Below are positions 57,559 to 64,000 of a stretch of DNA of 64,000 bases, in pieces. The stretch spans positions 1 to 64,000 of the forward strand of contig NZ_JACVUP010000009.1 in assembly GCF_016625195.1 (NCBI RefSeq), given 5' to 3'. Both the position numbers and the translations under genes were made by a program. This DNA is from Erwinia sp. S63. Lineage in GTDB: Bacteria > Pseudomonadota > Gammaproteobacteria > Enterobacterales > Enterobacteriaceae. The notes under the pieces are model-generated. The model had not been told where the DNA came from. It made no database searches and was given only the letters and a program-made list of their open reading frames with translations. How positions within the stretch are numbered: position 1 is the first letter of the stretch; each line of letters begins with the position of its first letter.

Positions 57559-58980
57559 ATGCTAAATGGGATTGGCAACAGCGTCTTACGCAACCTGATT
57601 TCTGCGGGTTCAAGCGTAAATATCACGGCAAACAGCAAGGCAGCACAAAGCCACTTACAGGCTGAAGCGTCCACTAAAGTGACATTCAGTGAAGCAAGCG
57701 AGGCCATCGCGGCTATCTATAAAATTGTGCCAGCACAGGTTCAGACCAGCGGCACGGTCAGTAGCAATTTACAGGCGCAACTCAACGCGGCGGCCCAATC
57801 GGGTGGCGTTGGCATGAACGGTATCGGCAGCAGTTTGCTTAAGGGTCTGATGCAAAATGGTGACAATGTCACGCTAAGCGTGCCCGCAACCTCAGCAGCC
57901 AACGGCACCAGCAACAGTCAGAGTGCGGTGGCGCTCACCGTGACCACGCAATCGGGGATTGAGGTGAGTCTGCAAATGACACGCCAGCAGGGCGGACTGG
58001 TGGTGGAGCTGAATTCCAGTGGGGGTAAACTCAACAGTGATGAAGCCGCTGCCATTAGCCAGCTCTCCGACGGTTTGCAAAAAGCGCTGGACGGTTTGGA
58101 CGCAGGGACAACGCAGATAGATATCAGCGACCTGATGAAGTTTGATAGCTCGCAGTTGAAAAGCGTCGATTTGAAGACCGATCTGCGTAATGGCGACAAC
58201 GTGACGCAGTCCCTCAACCTTCACGCAGATGATAAAGAGCGCTGGCTCGGTTTTCACAACGGGGATGTCAGTATCAAGCTTGATACGGATGTGTCAAAGC
58301 TGACTCAGGCAGGTAGCGCCGAACAGCAGACCGCCGCACTCGATCAGTGGTCTGCCAAATTTGATCAGGCCGCAACGCGTGGGCACGGCGATCGCGACAT
58401 GCTGAATCTCTTCAAAGCCAGCTTCCGGGCGCTGAATACCACGCAAGGACAGGCAAGCCACAGCGTGAATACCCAGCGAGTGATCTCCATTGATGCTAAT
58501 GCCGCTAAAAACGGTGCCATTAGTGGATTGGCCGATTTTTCCGCCATCTATCAGCAGACGCCGCGTTCTGATAATCCTTATAAACCGGAGGAGCAGGACA
58601 CTTTCTCTTTAGACGTCGCGCAGCAAACCCGCTCGCAGCAGCACACTGATACCCAGGATTTGACACAGGATACGCTGTTCAAACTCAAAGCCAGTTTCCA
58701 CACCGCACTGGATTCTGACGGGGCAGCGAAACTGACGGCACTCAAGTCATCTCAAAATTACCGCTATCATCTGATTGACGATGAAGAGCTTAGCCAGACC
58801 GTGGTTTCGCAGAACAAAAAAGGTGAGCTGACAGCACAGACTACGCAGCAACTCACTCAGCATGAAACGGTGAAAAGCTATCAGCAAGCCAAGCTTATCG
58901 ATAGCGTGGAGATCCCGCACAGCGAGAAAAATGTCTCTTCACAGAATTACGCCCGCGCACTGTTTGAGTCAGAGAATTAA
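57559..58980 (+). CDS. Unrecognised 473-aa protein with an internal N-terminal repeat
   Basis: ATG 57559 with AAGGA at 8 nt. I do not recognise the family. There is no signal peptide or membrane segment; the sequence is rich in Ser, Gln, Asn and Ala and low in aromatics and cysteine. A segment of ~25 residues is repeated: LNGIGNSVLRNLISAGSSVNIT at the N-terminus and MNGIGSSLLKGLMQNGDNVTLS at about residue 92. The rest is polar with heptad-like Q/T-rich stretches (LTQDTLFKLKASFHTALD, GELTAQTTQQLTQHE). The gene has a strong terminator. It sits between the nitrogen and sulfur modules without a connection to either. A secreted or surface-associated role is possible but not shown. Confidence 0.65.
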   Translation: MLNGIGNSVLRNLISAGSSVNITANSKAAQSHLQAEASTKVTFSEASEAIAAIYKIVPAQVQTSGTVSSNLQAQLNAAAQSGGVGMNGIGSSLLKGLMQNGDNVTLSVPATSAANGTSNSQSAVALTVTTQSGIEVSLQMTRQQGGLVVELNSSGGKLNSDEAAAISQLSDGLQKALDGLDAGTTQIDISDLMKFDSSQLKSVDLKTDLRNGDNVTQSLNLHADDKERWLGFHNGDVSIKLDTDVSKLTQAGSAEQQTAALDQWSAKFDQAATRGHGDRDMLNLFKASFRALNTTQGQASHSVNTQRVISIDANAAKNGAISGLADFSAIYQQTPRSDNPYKPEEQDTFSLDVAQQTRSQQHTDTQDLTQDTLFKLKASFHTALDSDGAAKLTALKSSQNYRYHLIDDEELSQTVVSQNKKGELTAQTTQQLTQHETVKSYQQAKLIDSVEIPHSEKNVSSQNYARALFESEN

Positions 58981-58985
58981 ACACG

Positions 58986-59017
58986 ATGCCCAGTACCATC
59001 ATCTCGCTACTGGGCAT
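58986..59017 (+). terminator. Strong intrinsic terminator
   Basis: ATGCCCAGTA (58986-58995) and TACTGGGCAT (59008-59017) form a perfect 10-bp stem followed by TTTATTTTATT. Confidence 0.9.
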
Positions 59018-59311
59018 TTTATTTTATTAATGCGTTTTTTAACCATCATTAGTGTTAATTGCTATTAAGATTTTCCCCGGCATTTATTTGCAGCACGATT
59101 GCCGTTCTCCTCGTATTCCTTATTATCCCAGGGCTTGATGATCGTATATCTGATTAGTGGCAACGGATTGCCAGATATAGCATAACTCGCGCTATTTACT
59201 TGTTTTATCCCCCCTGATTAATATCCCGTTCAATTCTTTATACATTCCATGGCCTGCGGCTCACTAAAGAGCGGGCTTGTTATTCACTGCGCGGTAAAAG
59301 TGAAATAAAAC
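59018..59311. other. AT-rich promoter region of the sulfur operon
   Basis: About 290 bp between the terminator and the first SfnB-type gene, AT-rich with no open frame. Must carry the operon promoter. No confident regulator site was found. Confidence 0.5.
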
Positions 59312-60517
59312 ATGACGCAAAACAGTGATTCCCTAACGCCACGCGTTACGGTGATAACCACAGATGCAGAGGCCATCGCCGCCGCACAACATCTGGCAGA
59401 ACAGGCGCTGAGCGGTGCGGTGGAACGCGACCAGCAGCGTATTTATCCGCGTGAACTGCTCAATCAATTTACGCAACTGGGGCTCGGCAGTATTAGCGTG
59501 CCGCGTGAATATGGCGGTGGCGGATTGTCGTTCCAGACCGTGGCAGAAGTCTTTCGGGTGATCTCAGCCAGCGATCCTTCTCTGGGACAAATTCCGCAAA
59601 ATCATTTTGGTTTAATTCAATTCATTCTTGGCGAAGGCAGCGCGGTACAGCAGCAGTTTTTACTTAACGCAGTGGTGCAGGGTAAACGTCTGGGTAATGG
59701 CGGGCCGGAAAAAAATACCCAACACACGCGAGATGTGCAGGCCCGATTGGTGACAACGTCACAGGGTTTGCAACTGACGGGCGAAAAGTTCTACTCCACT
59801 GGCGCACTGTTTGCGGACATCCTTGCCACTACCGCCATTCATGGTGAGCAGCCAATAATGGCGTTCATTCCACTGCCCGCTGTGGGGGTGGAGATTATTG
59901 ATGACTGGTCAGGCATCGGACAGCGCACCACCGCCAGCGGCACGGTGAAACTGCAGCAGGTTACGGTGGAGGCGGCGCTAACCATGCCATTACCTACAGC
60001 CGATAAACCCACGCTGCGCGGTGCGGTGTCTCAGCTAATTCAGGCTGCCATTGATGCCGGGATCGCGCAGGGTGCGCTGGATGAGGCGCTGGCCTTTGTG
60101 CGCAGCAGTTCCCGTCCATGGGTCGATGCGGGAGTCAGTCGTAATGCCGATGATCCCTATATTCTCGCTGATGTCGGGCGCATCAGCACCGAGCTGAGTG
60201 CAGCCAATGCTCTGTTGGCTCGCGCCGCCCGCGTGATTGACAGCATTGATCAGCAGTCTCTCACTGCTGAAAACTGCGCGCGCGCCTCGATTGCGGTAGC
60301 TGAAGCCAAAGTGCTCACCACCGAGATTGCGCTGCGCGCCAGCGAGAAACTGCTGGAATGGGGCGGCAGTCGCGCCACGCTGCTGCGTCATGGCCTCGAT
60401 CGTCACTGGCGTAATGCGCGCACCCATACGCTGCACGATCCCGTTCGCTGGAAGCATCACGCCATCGGAAACTATTACCTCAACGACGTGCTGCCTGCGC
60501 GTCATGCCTGGATTTAA
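59312..60517 (+). CDS. SfnB-family acyl-CoA-dehydrogenase-like flavoprotein, copy 1
   Basis: 401 aa with acyl-CoA dehydrogenase fold. N-terminal helices (LLNQFTQLGLGSISVPREYGGGGLSFQTVAEVFRVISASDPSLGQIPQNHFGLIQF), middle beta region (LTGEKFYSTGALFADI, VEIIDDWSGIGQRTTASGTV) and C-terminal helices ending HTLHDPVRWKHHAIGNYYLNDVLPARH. These are the marks of SfnB/DszC-like sulfur-acquisition flavoenzymes, which use FMNH2 and oxygen rather than CoA esters. First gene of a four-gene operon for organosulfur use. Confidence 0.88.
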   Translation: MTQNSDSLTPRVTVITTDAEAIAAAQHLAEQALSGAVERDQQRIYPRELLNQFTQLGLGSISVPREYGGGGLSFQTVAEVFRVISASDPSLGQIPQNHFGLIQFILGEGSAVQQQFLLNAVVQGKRLGNGGPEKNTQHTRDVQARLVTTSQGLQLTGEKFYSTGALFADILATTAIHGEQPIMAFIPLPAVGVEIIDDWSGIGQRTTASGTVKLQQVTVEAALTMPLPTADKPTLRGAVSQLIQAAIDAGIAQGALDEALAFVRSSSRPWVDAGVSRNADDPYILADVGRISTELSAANALLARAARVIDSIDQQSLTAENCARASIAVAEAKVLTTEIALRASEKLLEWGGSRATLLRHGLDRHWRNARTHTLHDPVRWKHHAIGNYYLNDVLPARHAWI

Positions 60518-60526
60518 GGAGTTACC

Positions 60527-61729
60527 ATGACGCAGGTTTCCCCTAAACAGCGTGCGCAGCGTATCAGCAGTGCAGCACAGGCGCTGGATGTAGCGCAGCA
60601 ATTGGCAACACGCTTTCGCAGCGGTGCGGCGCAGCGCGATCACCAGCGCGAGCTGCCGCATGCAGAACTGCAGTGCTATTTTGAGTCGGGTCTCGGTGCC
60701 ATCACCGTGCCGCGCGAACATGGCGGCATCGCCATTTCCACCGCCGAACTGGCTGAGATCTTCGTGATTCTCAGTGCAGCAGATGGCTCAATCGGCCAGG
60801 TGCCACAAAATCATTTTTATGCGCTGGAAGTGTTGCGTGTTAACGGCAGTGAAGCGCAGCAACAGCGGCTTTACGCCGAAGTATCAGCCGGGGTGCATCT
60901 GGGCAATGCCTTAGCCGAGTTCAGTTCGCCCGCCGCACATCAACGATCCACCGCTATCACGCAGCACGCCGAAGGTTTACGCCTAAATGGCGATAAGTTT
61001 TATGCCACAGGTGCGCTGTTCGCCGATCGCATTCCCACTCTAGCGCTGGCCGATGACGGTAAAGAGCAGTTGGTGTTTGTGCCGCGCCAGCAATCTGGCG
61101 TAACGGTGATTGATGACTGGAGCGGCTTCGGCCAGCGCACCACCGGTAGCGGCAGCGTGCAGTTCCGCGAGGTGGCGATTGCCGCAGAAGATGTGGTGCC
61201 ATTTCAGACCGCGTTTGAAAGACCGACCACCGTTGGCCCGTTCGCGCAGATTATGCATGCCGCAGTGGATCAGGGTATCGCGCGTGAGGCGTTTAACGAC
61301 CTGCTGAGCTTTGTGCGCGAACGTGCGCGGCCGTGGCCGGACAGCGGCGTGACAAAGGCCAGCGAGGATCCGTTCACGCTGGATCGTATTGGCCGACTGG
61401 CGGCCCGACTGAGCGCCGGTGATGCCTTGCTGGCTGTGGCTGGAGAGGCGGTAGACGCCGCGCAGCGTGAAGCCACGGCGGAGAACGTTGCGCGTGCCTC
61501 GATAGAAGTGGCGAAAGCGCGCGCCTGGACCACCGAAGTCTCGCTGGAAGCCGGTAATCTGCTGTTTGAGCTGGGCGGATCGCGCGCCAGCCTGCGAGAG
61601 CACCATTTCGATCGCCACTGGCGCAATGCGCGTACCCACACGCTACATGATCCCGTGCGATGGAAATATCCGGCGATTGGCAACTATCTGCTCAATGATG
61701 TGCTGCCGCCACGCCGGGGGACAATATGA
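60527..61729 (+). CDS. SfnB-family acyl-CoA-dehydrogenase-like flavoprotein, copy 2
   Basis: 400 aa, a tandem paralogue of the preceding gene (9-bp gap, AAGGAG before the ATG). It shares the same blocks: GLGAITVPREHGGIAISTAELAEIFVILSAADGSIGQVPQNHF, LNGDKFYATGALFADR, VTVIDDWSGFGQRTTGSG and the C-terminal HTLHDPVRWKYPAIGNYLLNDVLPPR. Divergence elsewhere is substantial, so the duplication is old and the two may have different substrates or form a heteromer. Confidence 0.88.
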   Translation: MTQVSPKQRAQRISSAAQALDVAQQLATRFRSGAAQRDHQRELPHAELQCYFESGLGAITVPREHGGIAISTAELAEIFVILSAADGSIGQVPQNHFYALEVLRVNGSEAQQQRLYAEVSAGVHLGNALAEFSSPAAHQRSTAITQHAEGLRLNGDKFYATGALFADRIPTLALADDGKEQLVFVPRQQSGVTVIDDWSGFGQRTTGSGSVQFREVAIAAEDVVPFQTAFERPTTVGPFAQIMHAAVDQGIAREAFNDLLSFVRERARPWPDSGVTKASEDPFTLDRIGRLAARLSAGDALLAVAGEAVDAAQREATAENVARASIEVAKARAWTTEVSLEAGNLLFELGGSRASLREHHFDRHWRNARTHTLHDPVRWKYPAIGNYLLNDVLPPRRGTI

Positions 61730-63087
61730 GCCAGAAACAGATTCTGCTCAACGCGTTCAATATGAATTGTGTCGGGCATATCCACCATGGGATGTGGACG
61801 CATCCAGATGATCGTTCGGTAGATTTTAATTCTCTGACGTACTGGCTGGATCTGGCGCGGCTGCTGGAGCGTGGCCTGTTCGATGGTCTGTTTATTGCTG
61901 ACATTCTCGGTGTTTACGATGTGTATCAGCAGGGCATCGGCTTGACCGCCAGTGAATCGATCCAGTTGCCGGTTAACGATCCTTTGATGCTGATCTCCGG
62001 CATGGCAAGCGTAACGCAGCATCTCGGTTTTGGTGTCACCGCTAACCTCAGCTATGAAGCGCCGTATCCGTTTGCCCGCCGTTTCTCGACGCTCGATCAC
62101 CTCACTCAGGGACGCATTGGCTGGAATATTGTCACCGGCTATCTCGACAGCGCAGCACGTGCCATGGGCCAGAGGCAGTTACAGGATCATGACCGCCGCT
62201 ATGATCAGGCCGATGAGTTTCTCGATGTGGCTTATCAACTGTGGGAGGGCAGCTGGCAGGATGATGCGTTGCAAGCGGACAAGGCCAAACGGCTGTACGC
62301 CGATGCCAGCAGGATCCATGCAATCAACCATCAAGGCGAGTTCTATCAGGTGCAGGGTTATCACCTTAGCAGCCCCTCACCACAACGTACTCCACTGCTG
62401 TTTCAGGCGGGTTCATCGACACGCGGCGTGCAGTTTGCCGCACGCCATGCGGAGTGCTCGTTTGTCAATGCGGCCTCACCGGCGGTGATGCGCGAGCAGT
62501 CCACACGTTTGCGCCAGGCGGCGGTGGCAGCAGGGCGCCAGGCTGACGATCTGCGCATTTTTATGGGTGTCAGTGTGATTGTTGCTTCCACTGAACGCGA
62601 AGCGCAGGAAAAGCATCGCAGCTACCTCGAGTATGCCAGTCCGGAAGCGGGCATCGCGCACTTCTCCAGTTCGATTGGCCTGGATCTGGCGGCGTTTGGC
62701 CTCGATGAACCTATCCAAAGTGGCGACACGCGCGCCATTGAATCGGTGAGTAAGGCTTTCAGCGGCTGGACACGCCGTCGCTTGCTGGAGCAGCACGCCA
62801 TGGGCAGCCGCTATCCGCTGATTGTCGGCAACCCCTCACAGGTGGCGGATGCGTTGATTGAATGGATCGATGAAGGTGGCATCGATGGTTTTAACCTGAC
62901 GCGCATCCTGAATCCGCAAAGCTACCGCGATTTTATCGATCTGGTGGTGCCGGAGTTGCAACAGCGCGGCCGCTATAAAACCGCCTATCAGCCTGGCAGC
63001 TTGCGGCAAAAATTATTCCAGCAGCAGGACCGTTTGCCCGATCGCCACCCGGCGGCGCGCTGGCGGCCCGCTAAAAACATTCGTTAA
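61726..63087 (+). CDS. FMNH2-dependent monooxygenase (NtaA/DmoA/SnaA family)
   Basis: 453-aa bacterial-luciferase-like TIM barrel. Family stretches: ILLNAFNMNCVGHIHHGMWTHPDD, LARLLERGLFDGLFIADILGVYDVY, SYEAPYPFARRFSTLDHLTQGRIGWNIVTGYLDSAARAMG and SPSPQRTPLLFQAGSSTRGVQFAARHAE. These match the NtaA/SnaA/DmoA class, which oxygenates sulfur or nitrogen compounds using reduced FMN from a separate reductase. No flavin reductase is encoded nearby. Start overlaps the SfnB-2 stop by 4 bp. Likely cleaves a C-S bond of an alkyl sulfur compound (inference). Confidence 0.9.
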   Translation: MSQKQILLNAFNMNCVGHIHHGMWTHPDDRSVDFNSLTYWLDLARLLERGLFDGLFIADILGVYDVYQQGIGLTASESIQLPVNDPLMLISGMASVTQHLGFGVTANLSYEAPYPFARRFSTLDHLTQGRIGWNIVTGYLDSAARAMGQRQLQDHDRRYDQADEFLDVAYQLWEGSWQDDALQADKAKRLYADASRIHAINHQGEFYQVQGYHLSSPSPQRTPLLFQAGSSTRGVQFAARHAECSFVNAASPAVMREQSTRLRQAAVAAGRQADDLRIFMGVSVIVASTEREAQEKHRSYLEYASPEAGIAHFSSSIGLDLAAFGLDEPIQSGDTRAIESVSKAFSGWTRRRLLEQHAMGSRYPLIVGNPSQVADALIEWIDEGGIDGFNLTRILNPQSYRDFIDLVVPELQQRGRYKTAYQPGSLRQKLFQQQDRLPDRHPAARWRPAKNIR

Positions 63088-63107
63088 TTTAACCTCAGGG
63101 ATTTGAT

Positions 63108-63908
63108 ATGAAGATTGCACAGATACTGGCGCTCAGTGCCTCGATTTTGACCTTCGGCGCGTTTGCCGCCAATGATTATAGCGGACCGCTGAAAGTGGGT
63201 ACGACAGCCGCCTTCGCGCCGCCGCTGGAAACCGCCGTGGCTGAAGCCAAAAAGCAAGGGCTTGACGTGCAACTGGTGGAGTTCACCGACTGGACGGCAC
63301 CCAATGTCAGCGTGGAGAACGGCGACATTGATGTGAACCTGTTCCAGCATAAACCGTTCCTTGAAAACGCCAATCAGCAGGGCGGTTTCCACCTGGTGCC
63401 CTATGCGCCGGCCATCATCAATAACATCGGTCTTTACTCGAAAAAGCACACGGCCATTGATCAGATCCCGGACGGCGGTACGGTGGCGATTGCCAACGAT
63501 CCCATCAATGGCGCACGCGGGCTGCTGCTGTTGCAGAAAGCGAAATTGATCACCCTCAAGCCGGGTGCAGGCCTCAAATCCACCGTGGATGATATCGCCA
63601 GCAATCCGAAGCATCTGAAGATCATCGAAGTCGAAGCCGTTCAGCTGTCGCGTTCGCTGGATGAAGTCGACCTTGCGCAGGGTTATCCACATTATCTGCG
63701 TTTGTCGAAAACCATCGATCCGAACAATGCGCTGCTGTTTGATGGCCTCGAACATCCTGAGTATGTGATTCAGTTCGTGGTGCGCGAAGGCCATCAGGAC
63801 GATCCGCGCCTGAAAAAGTTTGTCGATATCTACCAGCACTCCCCAGTAGTACGCGCCAAACTGGATGATTTCTACGGCAAGTTGTATCAGCCGGGCTGGA
63901 GCCAGTAA
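63108..63908 (+). CDS. NlpA/MetQ-family ABC substrate-binding protein without lipobox
   Basis: 266 aa. Signal peptide (MKIAQILALSASILTFGAFA) ends AFA-AND and there is no lipobox cysteine, so unlike MetQ it is a soluble periplasmic protein. The rest is the NlpA/MetQ fold (LKVGTTAAFAPPLETAVAEAKKQGLDVQLVEFTDW, NGDIDVNLFQHKPFLENANQ, IINNIGLYSKK, VAIANDPINGARGLLLLQ, IEVEAVQLSRSLDEVDLAQGYPHYL). Likely binds a sulfur-containing amino acid or derivative and feeds the enzymes encoded upstream. AGGGA precedes ATG 63108. Confidence 0.87.
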   Translation: MKIAQILALSASILTFGAFAANDYSGPLKVGTTAAFAPPLETAVAEAKKQGLDVQLVEFTDWTAPNVSVENGDIDVNLFQHKPFLENANQQGGFHLVPYAPAIINNIGLYSKKHTAIDQIPDGGTVAIANDPINGARGLLLLQKAKLITLKPGAGLKSTVDDIASNPKHLKIIEVEAVQLSRSLDEVDLAQGYPHYLRLSKTIDPNNALLFDGLEHPEYVIQFVVREGHQDDPRLKKFVDIYQHSPVVRAKLDDFYGKLYQPGWSQ

Positions 63909-63910
63909 GG

Positions 63911-64000
63911 ATGGTGAGCCTGACGATTCCCGGCGAACGAGATGCGCTGCTGACGTCCACCGTGGATGCGCCTGGCAAGGTGCACGTGCAGATTCGTGCG
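63911..64000 (+). CDS. 5' end of the next operon gene, truncated by the window end
   Basis: ATG at 63911, 2 bp after the binding-protein stop, opens a frame that runs through 30 codons to the window end (MVSLTIPGERDALLTSTVDA...). No ABC ATPase motif is visible yet, and its N-terminus does not look like MetN. Family unknown from this fragment; coupling by position suggests another operon member. GTG 63914 could also be the start. Confidence 0.45.
   Translation, partial: MVSLTIPGERDALLTSTVDAPGKVHVQIRA

Overview
The window looks like an accessory, catabolism-rich stretch of an enterobacterial genome. Gene families such as AppA-like phytase, NfsB, a YjfB-like motility protein, FepA/IroE and Als/Rbs-type sugar transport point to Enterobacterales, and the mix is most like Pantoea/Erwinia relatives (inference; no rRNA, tRNA or core housekeeping gene is present to settle it). 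Most of the window is moderately GC-rich and tightly packed. The first ~4.3 kb are visibly AT-rich, with small orphan genes and gene debris, and were probably acquired or rearranged. No replication origin, tRNA, rRNA or CRISPR array was seen.

Layout. 0-4.3 kb: an island of small orphan genes (kinase-like CPT protein, Sel1-repeat protein, small membrane protein, CPCC protein, duplicated Cys-rich protein with one copy killed by an amber codon), a 159-bp MITE-like element and a recurring short intergenic motif. 4.3-12.9 kb: VOC protein, auxin-efflux-type carrier, YjfB-like protein, orphan sulfonate-type binding protein, LysR regulator, zinc-type dehydrogenase, nitroreductase NfsB, and an operon of a secreted alpha/beta hydrolase with an OmpR/histidine-kinase pair. 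13.1-19.5 kb: complete sugar catabolic operon (TIM-barrel isomerase/epimerase, RbsB/A/C-type transporter, RpiR regulator, PfkB kinase), substrate unknown. 19.6-35.1 kb: single genes and small modules (amino-acid binding protein, M14 peptidase, 2OG-Fe oxygenase, SLC13 permease, metallo-hydrolase/amidase pair, AppA-like phosphatase, IMPase, LysE exporter) interleaved with LysR and AraC regulators. 35.3-41.6 kb: RpiR regulator followed by a class III aminotransferase, CMD-like protein, polar amino-acid ABC transporter and C45 acyltransferase/peptidase. 41.7-46.2 kb: exported lactonase-like propeller, then a Fur-box-controlled FepA-type receptor with an IroE-type esterase.

46.4-57.3 kb is the most distinctive part: a nitrile/amide nitrogen-scavenging island. 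On the minus strand lie a cobalt-type nitrile hydratase alpha subunit, a beta subunit split into two genes (the architecture of thiocyanate hydrolase), an activator protein with a 12-histidine run, and a NiCoT cobalt transporter. Divergently on the plus strand lie five urea/amide ABC transporter genes (UrtABCDE-like) preceded by a good sigma-54 -24/-12 promoter and an NtrC dyad, and followed by an ANTAR-domain antiterminator protein. The operon leader contains a hairpin with the A1/G4 hexaloop recognised by ANTAR proteins. An AraC/FeaR-type regulator and an amidase complete the set: nitrile to amide to acid plus ammonia, with uptake of cobalt and of amide/urea.

57.5-64 kb: a large unrecognised protein with an internal repeat, then a sulfur-scavenging operon (two tandem SfnB-type flavoproteins, a DmoA/NtaA-type monooxygenase, a MetQ-like binding protein) that runs off the window end.
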